Assembly: GCF_045679555.1 (NCBI RefSeq) | Contig: NC_092087.1 | Span: 86,601,864-86,665,863, forward strand | DNA length: 64,000 nucleotides | Origin: Salvelinus alpinus | Taxonomy: Eukaryota; Chordata; Actinopteri; Salmoniformes; Salmonidae | Direction: 5' to 3' | Part shown: positions 36,901 to 48,294 of the stretch, piece by piece | How the letters are laid out: every line of letters starts with the position of its first letter | Position numbering within the stretch: position 1 is the stretch's first letter | Notes under the pieces: generated by a model | The model's input: only the letters and a program-made list of their open reading frames with translations | The model's database searches: none | What the model was told of the DNA's origin: nothing | Translations under genes and position numbers: made by a program

Positions 36901-37642
36901 ACAATTTTCCAGAACCAACTAAACAGATTAGCATTATATATAATATCACTGTACCTGTAACAGACAAAGTGACTCCAGGGCTACCAACATATTTCCCTCC
37001 GGTCTGATCTGTTATAAATCTGAACATGTACGTAGCTGAGTCACTCTCTCTCAGGTGTGTGATTGTCAGGGTGTGTCCATTCGTCTTATCACTACGGTAC
37101 GTCACACAACCTTTGTAGTCTGGGTCATCTAACAGACTCACATAATTCTCCACATCAATAATTTTAGTGAACCACAAGGTAGTTGTGACTATATAACCTT
37201 TGGGATATGTGTAAGAGCAGGACAGCTCCACTGTTGACCCCTTCAATGTACAGATACTCTGAGTGGTGTATGTAACACTCCAGCCATTCTGACTCAGTAC
37301 AACTGAAACACAGTTAGACATCACAAGGACGTTACATTAAGTTCAAGGTCTTTTGACTCACACTAACACTTTGTTCCATAGTTGCTGAGTTGAGACATTG
37401 ATACTCTTTGGTTGAGTGTGAATGGAAACCACAGATAAGCTTCGCTCAGTGAGGCGAGGAAGAAAACTGTTTAAAGTGAAGTGGAGACGGAAAATGTGTC
37501 GACAGTAGAACATAAAAATGGTTATGCTTTTAGAAATATCTGTAGATTGACAAACAGAGCAACTTAAAGATAAGAATGAGACCATACCTGTCACAGACCA
37601 GAGAAAGACCACCAACACACTTCCTGCTGTTCTCAAGGCCAT
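33931..37642 (-). CDS. CD22/Siglec-like receptor, gene A (whole coding span)
   Basis: Complete multi-exon gene read from splice signals and frames. Coding exons, 5' to 3': 37642-37588 signal peptide; 37302-36955 V-type Ig; 36757-36554 short C-type Ig; 36359-36093 Ig; 34350-34254 transmembrane; 34160-34121; 33990-33931. Every junction keeps frame (Ig exons phase 1, then 2, then 0). Predicted product: type I cell-surface receptor of about 360 residues, three Ig domains, one membrane span, short tail without an ITIM. The family resembles fish B-cell receptor CD22-like proteins; ligand unknown. A LINE sits in the intron before the membrane exon. Upstream is a 5' UTR exon with a TATA box near 39.7-39.8 kb. 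The last exon's acceptor is uncertain. Confidence 0.8.
34121..34160 (-). CDS. Gene A exon: juxtamembrane cytoplasmic
   Basis: 40 nt between TTTACAG and GTAATA, encoding the tail segment [13 protein letters not shown]. Phase 2 to phase 0. Equivalent to the 55 nt exon 52334-52388 of gene B. Confidence 0.7.
34254..34350 (-). CDS. Gene A exon: transmembrane segment
   Basis: 97 nt. Acceptor CTCAAG; encodes [20 protein letters not shown] then LTIYCCMKR, a single membrane span followed by a basic stop-transfer, ending AG|GTGAGA in phase 2. The acceptor lies in a copy of the 66 bp tandem repeat that extends to 34641, so repeat units contain further acceptor-like copies. Confidence 0.8.
34352..34641. 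repeat. 66 bp tandem repeat, left part
   Basis: About 4.4 units containing CCAGGGAAACACTGCTGTAG and ATAAATGCATGGTGGAGATA; split from its right part (35904-36027) by a LINE insertion. Confidence 0.95.
34642..35752 (+). pseudogene. LINE ORF2 partial: reverse transcriptase, C-terminal half
   Basis: One open frame of about 370 codons with no internal stop. Begins [15 protein letters not shown] (RT block containing the first catalytic Asp), then [28 protein letters not shown] (catalytic YADD), KNLGVILDN, and the C-terminal region [20 protein letters not shown]. The N-terminal endonuclease and the first part of the RT are missing by 5' truncation. The intact frame implies a recent insertion. Confidence 0.9.
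34642..35903 (+). mobile_element. L2-like LINE, 5'-truncated, inserted into the 66 bp array
   Basis: Carries the C-terminal half of ORF2 and a 3' UTR ending GTCGCTCTGGATAAGAGCGT then CTGCTAAATGACTTAAATG, the tail also used by the salmonid-type SINE at 20709. Inserted antisense to gene A in the intron before the membrane exon; the array continues on both sides. Confidence 0.92.
35904..36027. repeat. 66 bp tandem repeat, right part
   Basis: About two units continuing the array at 34352-34641 after the LINE. Confidence 0.93.
36093..36359 (-). CDS. Gene A exon: third Ig domain
   Basis: 267 nt, phase 1 both ends. [39 protein letters not shown] and [14 protein letters not shown] mark a C2-set Ig domain with both Cys and Trp. 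Nearly identical blocks occur twice in gene B (52786-53049, 53199-53462). Where the paralogues have KN, this copy has a diverged [13 protein letters not shown] loop. Confidence 0.87.
36554..36757 (-). CDS. Gene A exon: short C-type Ig domain
   Basis: 204 nt, phase 1 both ends. Shows [29 protein letters not shown], and [15 protein letters not shown]. The extra Cys pair spacing CSTTC is shared with all C exons of gene B. Shorter than the gene B counterparts (219-231 nt). Confidence 0.85.
36955..37302 (-). CDS. Gene A exon: N-terminal V-type Ig domain
   Basis: 348 nt, phase 1 at both ends, bounded by TTTCAG and GTACAG. Shows [17 protein letters not shown] (first Cys, strand B), TTLWFTK (Trp), [28 protein letters not shown] (strand F region), then VTLSV. 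Arg at Y+3 in TYMFRF is at the position of the sialic-acid-contacting Arg of Siglecs. The usual strand-F Cys is replaced by this YxF pattern, as in Siglec-type V domains. Confidence 0.85.
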
Positions 37643-37658
37643 TGTTGCATCTCCCAAC
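37588..37658 (-). CDS. Gene A exon: signal peptide
   Basis: Acceptor CTGCAG at 37664-37659, ATG at 37642, then [18 protein letters not shown], a compact hydrophobic signal sequence, and donor ACAG|GTATGG at 37588. Ends in phase 1, matching the next exon. The 16 bases before ATG are 5' UTR. Confidence 0.85.
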
Positions 37659-39121
<1,463 letters not shown>

Positions 39122-39436
39122 CTAGCACCTCCACCCAGGCTGTCCAAGCACCACGAGGGGCTGGTATTTAAGCAGATTCTCTGTAAAGACCTGCTCTATG
39201 TAGTAATTAAATGAGCAGCCCACTTCCAAAATGAGACCCTCCCCCTGGTCTCTCCCCACAACAACTATATCTGGTGTATTTGGCACACAGGAAAACACAT
39301 CATCATCAACATCAAACCAGCTTCCCCTGACACAATAATGTTTATGCATGTGTGCTGTTGGTGAGACTACTTGTCTCACCTCACTGGCAATCAGGGCAAC
39401 AAGGTGGTCATGTCTAGCAATGTACAAATCCCCCAC
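39122..39436 (-). pseudogene. Possible LINE restriction-like endonuclease fragment
   Basis: 104-codon frame: RHDHLVALIASEVRQVVSPT, then VPNTPDIVVVGRDQGEGLILEVGCSF and YYIEQVFTENLLKYQPLV. PD followed about 13 residues later by an E in a hydrophobic strand resembles the PD-(D/E)xK core of R2/NeSL-type LINE endonucleases. The 5' part is also present in copy A at 19330-19432, cut by a LINE there. The family assignment is tentative; it lies inside gene A's first intron. Confidence 0.35.
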
Positions 39437-39698
39437 CCCCCCTCACACACACACACACACACACACACTGCAGTGTTACAATGTTTGTCTGCATGTCTAT
39501 TTTACCCTGGATAATCATCTCATCACTATGTAGATCAACACTCCTACACTGAGACACTTTATGAATACTGGCCCTGATGTAACAACCAAAACACAGCTCA
39601 AAACATAACAACAAGTAAAATTATACATATATCATATATGACTTATGACTAAAAACAAATAACCAAAAACTACATTTCAAGATATCAAGAGTACTTAC

Positions 39699-39762
39699 AG
39701 GCTGAAGGGGAGAGGTCTTGTACAGTGAGTCAAATTACTGGTAGTGAGTGGGAACTGCTAGT
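39699..39762 (-). other. Gene A 5' UTR exon (predicted)
   Basis: Lies about 30 bases downstream of the TATA box on the minus strand and ends in the donor AGCCT|GTAAGTAC at 39699. It would splice to the signal-peptide exon acceptor at 37658. Transcript start is estimated from TATA spacing only. Confidence 0.5.
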
Positions 39763-39774
39763 AAGTGTGTGTTT

Positions 39775-39795
39775 TGTGGTTGATACATATTTATA
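39775..39795 (-). promoter_or_regulatory. Gene A core promoter: TATA box and RUNX-type site
   Basis: Minus strand reads TATAAATA (39795-39788), six bases, then AACCACA (39781-39775), the RUNX consensus. RUNX factors drive many blood-cell genes, which fits a leukocyte receptor. The same arrangement with a weaker TATA is at 19692-19712 in copy A. Confidence 0.5.
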
Positions 39796-40164
39796 GTAGT
39801 CAGAACAGAAGTAGCTGATACAGAACTGTCCTTTCCTTCCTCTTTAAGACATTAACATGCATGAGGACCAGAACAGCATGTCAGAGAATAGAGGTTACTG
39901 TATTAAAATGGGTCCTACTTTTCTAAAATGGACAAAATGTCCCCCATTTCCACTTTTATTTAAATACAGAACCATGTTAACAATATGTTGACTATTCTAT
40001 ATGGAATGTTTATAGTATATTAGAATGTGTTGCCTTGTCCCTCTGAGTTCTACATGGAACAGGTCAAAGTTCCATTTGCATTTGGTTAGTTCCATGATGT
40101 CATTCATTCTATTCTACAAACACATTCAATTTACACTCCTCATCAGCTGCATCAAAGTGGTACT

Positions 40165-40265
40165 GAAGGTTCCAGTGTTCTAGACTAGAGTTCTCCCTAC
40201 TGGCATCTCAACATTACTGCAGTGTTCTAGACTAGAGTTATCCCTTCTGACATCTCAACATTACT
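40165..40265. repeat. 47 bp tandem repeat, 2 copies
   Basis: Same unit as 20119-20500 in copy A. Confidence 0.88.
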
Positions 40266-40544
40266 CCACCATCCTAATAATAATGTCCTCATTAATGTTG
40301 GGCTAATAACAACATTACAAACTGACATTACATCAGATAGAATGGTGAAACACAACACTGTCTACTTGACAAAGTCACATTTAATGACACAAACACTGAT
40401 GTCTGTAGTATTACAACATGCCACTATCATATTATGTTACACTGTTGACCCTTGTGTACAGTACTGGTAGTAGCATTAGTTAGCAGAGGAATCAGTATCA
40501 TCATCACCATAGTCTGCTGTATTGACTGCTGCTGTCCATATACA

Positions 40545-41537
40545 GTATAGTCTAATGTAGCCTGTTATCCATATATAGTCTAATGTGGCCTGTTATCTAT
40601 ATGTAGTCTAATGTAGCCTGTTATCCATATATAGTCTAATGTAGCCTGTTATCCATATATAGTCTAATGTAGCCTGTTATCCATATATAGTCTAATGTAG
40701 CCTGTTATCCATATATAGTCTAATGTAGCCTGTTATCCATATATAGTCTAATGTAGCCTGTTATCTATATATAGTCGAATGTAGCCTGTTATCCATATAT
40801 AGTCTAATGTGGCCTGTTATCCATATATAGTATAATGTAGCCTGTTATCCATATAGAGTCTAATGTGGCCTGTTATCCATATATAGTATAATGTAGCCTG
40901 TTATCCATATAGAGTTTAATGTGGCCTGTTATCCATATATAGTATAATGTAGCCTGTTATCCATATAGAGTCTAATGTGGCCTGTTATCCATATATAGTA
41001 TAATGTAGCCTGTTATCCATATAGAGTCTAATGTAGCCTGTTATCTATACATATTCTAATGTAGCCTGTTATCCATATAGAGTCTAATGTAGCCTGTTGT
41101 CTATATATAGTCTAATGTAGCCTGTTATCCATATATAGTCTAATGTAGCCTGTTATCCATATATAGTCTAATGTAGTCTGTTATCCATATATAGTCTAAT
41201 GTAGCCTGTTATCTATATATAGTCTAATGTAGCCTGTTATCCATATACAGTCTAATGTAGCCTGTTATCCATATATAGTCTAATGTAGCCTGTTATCCAT
41301 ATATAGTCTAATGTAGCCTGTTATCTATATATAGTCTAATGTAGACTGTTATCCATATATAGTCTAATGTAGCCTGTTATCCATATATAGTCTAATGTAG
41401 CCTGTTATCCATATATAGTCTAATGTAGCCTGTTATCCATATATAGTCTAATGTAGCCTGTTATCCATATATAGTCTAATGTAGCCTGTTATCCATATAT
41501 AGTCTAATGTAGACTGTTATCCATATATAGTTTAATG
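40545..41537. repeat. 28 bp minisatellite, about 35 copies
   Basis: Unit contains GTCTAATGTAGCCTGTTATC and CATATATA. Absent from copy A, where a single related sequence (GTAGTCTGCTGTCCATA near 20690) stands at the same place. The same unit in reverse complement forms the array at 46095-46678. Confidence 0.97.
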
Positions 41538-41540
41538 TTG

Positions 41541-43030
41541 TGGCGTATTCTGCACAGACCCTTCACCGTGCACTGCCACTTTAAGAGCACATAAGCAGTC
41601 AGGAAGGAGGAAATAAAGCTCTTCTGGCTCTCTGTTTAGAGCTGTTGGTTGGTGCACAGTGTGTGCAACTCTGCAGAAGGCTTGTTTATTTTCAGCGTGC
41701 TTAGTTGTAAAGTGTTAAGTCGATGGCCGGTGTTACCTCTCTAGGTCGTGGTTTTAAAATGCTTGTTTTTCCAGACGTTGAAGTTAGGTTCACTTTAGGT
41801 TCTGAATGAAAGATGAAAAGACGTTATTTATAGACGTCTGTGTTTGGGCCAAATGAAAGCTGGTCCAGACCGGGCAAAATCTCAACCAAACACCGACGTC
41901 TATGATTGGTTCAGATTTGGTCCGGACCAGACCAAAAACCAACGTCCGTGAACGTGGAAATCAGGGCCGGTCCGTAATGCACCAAAAAAACATCCAGTCC
42001 AGACAGGACCAAAAAAAGACCTCCAAGAGGTGTCAGTGTAGGACGGTGCTTAATGAGGTATAGCCTACAGTGTTGTCTGAAATGTAATTTTAGGAATGCT
42101 CATCTATGTTGTAGGCCTACCATTTGTAAAACACCAAGAAGACTGCCAGTTCGGACATGACCAAAAATATGTCCAAAAGATGTCGGCCTGTGCTTACGGG
42201 GGTGTTTTCTACCATGTCGGCCCACAATAGAATTTAATGAATGACCATCCATTTGGTAGGTCCACCGTTTGTAAAACAGGCCACTTCATCAACTTAATTA
42301 GTCCTGATTCCTGTGACTAATCAATTTGGCAAATTAAGCTCTTAATTTCAGCTACCCAACTTTATCAAGAGGAGTTATCCTGAGCCTATTTGCAGCGGCA
42401 AATACAGAAATATATTTTTCTCTCTCACTATGATCAGCTTAGTAAAACATTGAAAGATTTTGTATCCTTGAAACCACTGATCATGACAATTTAGCCCACG
42501 GGATGAATCTCCTGGACAGCAGTGACTAGCCTGGTTGTCCAGACCATATTGTCTATTTTACTTTGACCTGTCCTGTTTTTAGAATATGTTGTTTGTTAAG
42601 TGTCAGCTAATTTTTTATGTGATTGGGCGTCATTTAGGTTAGGCTAAAATATCGGAGAAACCTGATGTAAAAAGTTTCCCGAAAAGGCCACATATTCTTT
42701 ATACCAAATGTTATATCTGCTGCATTATTTTTTGCAGAATGTTGGTGGAGCGCTGCAGTGATGCGTCTCTCCAACAGCACCCTGGAGAGGCATGCTGGGA
42801 ATTGACAATATACATATTTTGCATCCCTGTCGTTGACAAAGCGGTTACTGCCTATCACAGGGTGGAATCAGTCCTCACCTAAAAACCCCACTGGTTGAGA
42901 GAAATTGTCTTTCTTTTTAGACAGAATTATGTGAGGTTTTCTGTGTTGTTGGATGTGGGTCTTGGTCAGTTTAGCTCAGAAAATGCTGCCCTCTTCAATC
43001 TGCTGCCATAGGCCTAATCCTATGCAGGCC
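41541..43030. other. 1.5 kb unclassified insert, no gene
   Basis: Starts TGTTGTGGCGTATTCTGC at the end of the minisatellite. Rich in GGTCCGGACCAGACC-like motifs and GACGTC repeats around 41770-42180. No transposase, RT or long open frame was read. Absent from copy A, so probably a mobile element or part of one. Confidence 0.4.
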
Positions 43031-43040
43031 GGCCTTGTGT

Positions 43041-43326
43041 TTCATGTTAATACTACTCCTAAACACAAGCCACCATCACTGTGTCTCATGTTAATACTAC
43101 TCCTAAACACAACCCGCCATCACTGTGTCTCATGTTAATACTACTCCTAAACACAACCCACCATCACTGTGTCTCATGTTAATACTACTCCTAAACACAA
43201 CCCACCATCACTGTGTCTCATGTTAACACTACTCCTAAACACAACCCACCATCACTGTGTCTCATGTTAACACTACTCCTAAACACAACCCACCATCACT
43301 GTGTCTCATGTTACTACTACTCCCAA
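43041..43326. repeat. 44 bp minisatellite, copy B, left part
   Basis: About seven units of the same repeat as 21921-23037; interrupted by a SINE-like insert and resumed briefly at 43556-43602. Confidence 0.94.
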
Positions 43327-43555
43327 ATGTAACAGTATAACTTTAAACCGTCCCCTCGCGCGAACCAGGGACCTTCTGCACACATCAACAACGGTCGCCC
43401 ATGAAGCGTCGTTACCCATCGCTCCACAAAGGCCGCGGCCCTTGCAGAGCAAGGGGAAACCCTACTTCAGGTCTCAGAGCAAGTGACGTAACCGATTGAA
43501 ATGCTATTAGCGCGTACCCGCTAACTAGCTAGCCATTTCACATCCGTTACACAAA
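43327..43555 (-). mobile_element. SINE-like element inserted in the minisatellite
   Basis: Minus strand ends with GTCCCTGGTTCGCGCGAGGG, containing a B-box-like GGTTCGCGC. Terminal GTGTAACGGATGTG and ACTGTTACATTTG surround it. It splits the 44 bp array and is absent from copy A. Internal promoter type is not certain. Confidence 0.6.
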
Positions 43556-43937
43556 CACAACCCACCATCACTGTATCTCATGTTAACACTACTCCTAAAG
43601 CTCTTACGAAGTATCCACTCAATCACTCTTACTCCTACTTTCACTCAAACAAAAAAGTCTCCCCAACAATCCATTGCTCTCAGAGGCCTCAAAATAATAT
43701 GCACAAGTCTTATACTTGAAACCACGTCATTAAACTCACCGAAGACGAAAAAGAGGAAATTAACTACTTTAAAATGGAGACAGCCCTCAATGGCACTGCC
43801 CATGCTGTCACAAAATACAGTGTTTTTCTGCACTTAAAAATGCATGCAAAATATTAACCCAAATACATGAAACACCATCCAAATATCTTACGCATAGATT
43901 CACATGCAAAGCATAATTTACACAGAAATGTTCTATG

Positions 43938-44365
43938 TAGGTCTACATTATGTATGTCTAGGTTAACAGGCAAACAAACTGTATGTAGGTTTACATTATG
44001 TATGTCTAGGTTAACAGACAAGCAAACTGTAAGTAGGTCTACATTATGTATGTCTAGGTTAACAAACAAACACACTGTATGTAGGTCTACATGATGTATG
44101 TCTAGGTTAACAGACAAACAAACTGTATGTAGGTCTACATTATGTATGTCTAGGTTAACAGACAAACACACTGTGTGTAGGTCTATATTATGTATGTCTA
44201 GGCTAACAGACAAACAAACTGTATGTAGGTCTACATTATGTATGTCTAGGTTAACAGACAAACAAACTGTATGTAGGTCTACATTATGTATGTCTAGGTT
44301 AACAGACAAACACACTGTGTGTAGGTCTACATTATGTATATCTAGGTTAACAGACAAACAAAACA
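43938..44365. repeat. 48 bp minisatellite, copy B, about 9 copies
   Basis: Same unit as 23380-24525. Open frames across it (up to 185 codons) are repeat read-throughs. Confidence 0.95.
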
Positions 44366-44489
44366 ACAACATAAAAATATTGTCAGAAGTTTGAATAGTC
44401 AAGCCCTGCAAAAATTTGAATTGTCAGGCTAGGCAGAAGTTTGATGACTAGAAACAGATGATACTGAGAAGATAGACATCATCAAGCAT

Positions 44490-44650
44490 ACTTACAGTGT
44501 GAGGAGAGAGAGGGGAGGTGAGCTTACTGTCCAAGAAGAGAATGAAACAGAAGGGTTTGAACATCTTCATGAGGAGAGAGAGGAGAGGTGAGCTTACTGT
44601 CCAAGCAGAGAATGAAACAGAAGGGTATGAGTTCTGTGGTTGACAGCAAC
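44490..44650 (-). promoter_or_regulatory. Second 5' exon-like sequence with RUNX motif (copy B)
   Basis: Counterpart of 25170-25260: AACCACA at 44635-44641 and a donor GTAAGTATG near 44493. In this copy a stretch containing GGTGAGCTTACTGTCCAAG is doubled (44517 and 44587). It may be an alternative upstream 5' exon of gene A; no coding sequence is attached. Confidence 0.3.
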
Positions 44651-45157
44651 TAGATGTACTGAGGGGCTGAAAGGTGCTGCAGAGCTGGCTTCCTGTCTTC
44701 ATGATGCCTCTTCCTGGCAACCAACACGTCGGTAAAGGGCTAAGAAAGGTGTGAACATCTTCATGAGGAGAGAGAGAGACTTTACAAGAAATGTGTGTCT
44801 TAAATGTCATAGGCTACTTGTATTTCTTCATTGGTGGCTACAATATGGAGAGTGGACAGATGGGTCCCTCATGAGAGGTTTGAGAAACACTAGTGCTGGT
44901 GGGGGTGGTGTTCATTCCCCAAACATGTTGGTAAAACTGTATTTGGTTTTTATAACACCGTTATACATAGCCTTTCTGAATAATGACATTACATTAATAA
45001 TGACACCACATATGATTTAATTAAACTGTATTTTGTTATGAATTAATACAACTGATTGACATAATAAAACAGTAAGTCATGTGTACACTCAGCTCCCCCA
45101 CATGCTGAGAGGATACAGACAGATTGTCATTTTACATTAGTATTAACACTGCCTATC

Positions 45158-45206
45158 TGTGTGTGTGTGTGTGTGCGTGCGTGCTTGCGTGTGTGTGTGT
45201 GTGTGG
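45158..45206. repeat. Imperfect (GT)n microsatellite
   Basis: Two GT runs separated by GCGTGCGTGCTTGC; positional equivalent of the (GT)83 tract in copy A. Confidence 0.85.
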
Positions 45207-45654
45207 TGATGAACAGTGCTGGGTGTTGATCTATGACAGTTTATCTCCTGACAGTAATGTAGCAGGTCTGACTAGCCTACAGCCTAGACACTCATTGGCT
45301 ACGTGGTTCAATGGCGCCGTCATGTGTCCAATAGGCAGAAATAACATCAAATTGGAAATAGTCATGAATCAATGTATTAATAGTTCATTCATGTATTTAT
45401 TGTCAATTTTTTTAAATTATTTACTACATGATGCTGATATGATGTTTATCCTGTATTGACACTGAGCCACACTGTAAAAACTGCAAATGTAAAAATCTTT
45501 GATGTATCTAAATATGTAATAATGATTTTTTAAATAATAAAACAAGCAATATCATGACACTGAACAATACGGTATTACGTAATATAAAATGTGGAATAAT
45601 GTCTGACAGCAATACAAAGTAAATCATCATTAAACACATCAGGACAACTTGGTC

Positions 45655-46083
45655 CAGGTCTCCCGAGTGGTGCAGTGGTCTAAGGCACTGCATCACAGTT
45701 ACTAGTTGTACCACTAGAGATCCTGGTTCGAGTCCAGACTCTGTTGCAGCCGGCCGCGACCGGGAGACCCAGCCGGCGGTGGGTAATTGGCCCAGCGTGT
45801 TCCAGGTTAGGGGAGAGTTTAGTCGGCAAGGATGTCCTTGTTCCATCGCGCTCTAGCGACTCCTGTGGAGGGCCGGGTGTGACACGGGTGCACGGTGTTT
45901 CCTCCGACACATTGGGCAGTGTGGCTTGGTTGGGTGTGGCTTGGTTGGGTTTTGTTTTGGAGGACGCGTGGCTCTTGACCTTCGCCTCTCCCGAGTCCGT
46001 ATGGGAGTTGCAGTGATGAGACAATGCTGTAACTACCAATTGGATAGCACAAAATTGGGGGGTAAAAGTAAAAAAAAAAAATT
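45655..46083 (+). mobile_element. tRNA-Leu-type SINE
   Basis: Head contains CCCGAGTGGTGCAGTGGTCT then AAGGC (A-box region, tRNA-Leu-like GAGTGGTCTAAGGC pattern) and GATCCTGGTTCGAGTCC (B box). The body contains GGGTAATTGGCCCAGCGTG and the end runs into an A-rich tail (46070-46083). Inserted exactly at the right edge of duplication copy B. Confidence 0.9.
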
Positions 46084-46094
46084 GACTGTACATG

Positions 46095-46678
46095 CTACAT
46101 TAGACTATATATGGACAACATGCTACATTAGACTATATATGGATAACAGGCTACATTAGACTATATATGGATAACAGGCTACATTAGACTATATATGCAT
46201 AACAGGCTACATTAGACTATATATGGAAACAGGCTACATTAGACTATATATGGATAACAGGCTACATTAGACTATATATGGATAACAGGCTACATTAGAC
46301 TATATATAGATAACAGGCTACATTAGACTATATATGGACAACAGGCTACATTAGACTATATATAGTTAACAGGCTACATTAGACTATATATGGATAACAG
46401 GCTACATTAGACTATATATGGATAACAGGCTACATTAGACTATATATGGATAACAGGCTACATTAGACTATATATAGATAACAGGCTACATTAGACTATA
46501 TATGGATAACAGGCTACATTAGACTATATATACATAACAGGCTACATTAGACTATATATGGATAACAGGCTACATTAGACTATATATAGATAACAGGCTA
46601 CATTAGACTATATATGGATAACAGGCTACATTAGACTATACATGCATAACAGGCTACATTAGACTATATATGGATAAC
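46095..46678. repeat. 28 bp minisatellite, inverted relative to 40545-41537, about 21 copies
   Basis: Unit contains GATAACAGGCTACATTAGAC, the exact reverse complement of the unit at 40545-41537. Starts directly after the SINE tail. Confidence 0.97.
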
Positions 46679-46773
46679 AGTATATTTTAATGTGTGTATA
46701 CATACAGTATATAGTGTATAATATGTACTTTAATATCAGGTTTTAAAAGTGAGATTTTCATTGGACAGTTACT

Positions 46774-47034
46774 TTAAGGACATGCTTCTGTTATTAAATT
46801 AAACCTTCTCTCCAACTGTTTCTTATCCTTTGTGCTTTTTGTCCCTTCCTGCCTCCCGTCCAGGACTAGAACATCATGCAGTCCATGCATCTGTTCGACA
46901 ATGTCATTTAGTGACACTTCCTGTGGGTGTGGCCTAACAGAAGGGACACACATATTTACCCCCCCTGCCCTTGCCCCAAGCTCTATCCCAAAACACTCAG
47001 TGGTGATGTCAGGGACGTAAAAGGTATCTCCCAT
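46774..47034 (-). other. Unrecognised 86-codon open frame
   Basis: Non-repetitive, protein-like composition: MGDTFYVPDITTECFGIELG at the start and EVSLNDIVEQMHGLHDVLVL near the end, finishing KKQLERRFNLITEACP. The family is not recognised. No clear acceptor was located upstream. It could be a lost exon, a transposon relic or chance. Confidence 0.2.
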
Positions 47035-47636
47035 GGGATCTCCACTCTCCCCTCCACTCCTAATCCCTCTCTGTCCCCAAAGAGAGAAAATCTACCTGGG
47101 AAGGTCGTCAACAGTTAGGAGGTCAAGAGCCACGCCATGTTGGAGACCATAGCACTCATTCTATATGACATCACATTCTCACTTAACAATGATGTAATGT
47201 ATTCTCTAACTACTAGTTGGACAAAATGGTGGACTGTCATTCTTATATCAGGCAATAATCTCACTGCCTGGTCTGAACTTGTTAACTGTGAGAGGTATTA
47301 TTATCAATCATCGACATTCCAGAATGTTCCATCTCTCAGTGTTCTGGAATGGAATGCCATCGCTGACTGAATTACCCTCCACACTCCAAACATCCATGTT
47401 ATGTCATATTGTGTCTGTGTGTTTTAAAAATGACAAATAATATTTCATGTTACTGGTTGTGTGTCTAGGTGCCGGACATTTCTCCTTCTGAAAGTGTCTG
47501 TGTATATTTTGTGCATTCATGATGATGATGATGAAGATGAATTAACCACTATTGCTCTCCAAACCAATGTACATTTCTTATTTGTAGTTACTGTATGTAA
47601 TGTACAGTACAATAGGTGTGATTTTGAAAGCGTCTG
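47035..47636. other. No gene seen
   Basis: Non-coding spacer between gene A's neighbourhood and the LTR-like repeat; a short GATGATGATGATGAAGATGA run lies near 47520. Confidence 0.4.
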
Positions 47637-48053
47637 TCACGCCCTGACCTTAGTATTCTTTGTTTTCTTAATTATTTTGGTTAGGTCAGGGTGTGACGAA
47701 GGGGTGGTTTGTTTAGTTTTATCTTGTCTAGGGGTTTTTGTATGTCTATGGGTTTTTGACTAGTCTAGGTAGTTATATGTCTATGGTTGCCTAGATTGGT
47801 TCTCAATTAGAGGCAGCTGTTTATCGTTGTCTCTGATTGGGAACCATATTTAGGCAGCCATATTCCTTGAGTATTTCGTTGGTGATTGTCTATGTATTAG
47901 TTGCTTGTGTCTGCACTTATATTATATAGCTTCACGTTCGTTTCATTGTTTTGTAAGTTTATTCAGTGTTCTTCGTTATTAAAAGTAAAGATGTATTCAT
48001 ATCACGCTGCGCATTGGTCCTCCTCTCTTTCTACAGACGACGAACGTGACAGC
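47637..48053 (+). mobile_element. LTR-like or TIR-bearing repeat with TGTCACG ends
   Basis: Begins TGTCACGCCCTGACCTTAG and ends ACGACGAACGTGACA, so the outer 7 bases are inverted. Interior includes TCTCTGATTGGGAACCATAT and CGCTGCGCATTGGTCCTCC. A related copy in reverse is at 54905-55262, and its first 25 bases recur at 27848. Compatible with a solo LTR or a foldback element; not resolved. Confidence 0.6.
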
Positions 48054-48294
48054 GTTCCATTTTCTCTCCACTGAAGATACTGTTATAACAAGTGAAAACA
48101 ATGACAAGGAAGTTTATTCTTAAAAGTTTATTAAAAAAAATGTCACAACACAGTTTACACATGTTTTTTAGGGGATAAAAGCATTACGTTGCAGAAACGT
48201 TGCATCAAGCAGAACTCTTTCCTGGACGTTGAGGCAAAAGTCTCCCAAGTTTGATGATTGTTTCAGAAACACATAAAATATATATAATTATATA
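48054..48294. other. No gene seen
   Basis: Short AT-rich spacer. Confidence 0.4.

Larger units (their letters stand above)
39335..45650. repeat. Segmental duplication, copy B
   Basis: Direct counterpart of copy A (19330-25725 and 32455-32795). It holds gene A's promoter and 5' exon at its left end. Copy-specific changes: a 28 bp minisatellite and 1.5 kb of other sequence (40545-43030), a SINE-like insert at 43327, shorter 44, 48 and 25 bp arrays, and none of copy A's 6.7 kb insert. Confidence 0.85.

Noticed and set aside
40545..46678. Inversion of 41.5-46.1 kb as the source of the inverted 28 bp arrays
   Set aside because: The interval's unique parts are in the same orientation as in duplication copy A, so no simple inversion occurred between the arrays.
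46832..47118. Plus-strand frames opposite the 46774 open frame
   Set aside because: Overlap the more protein-like minus frame and show no recognisable features.
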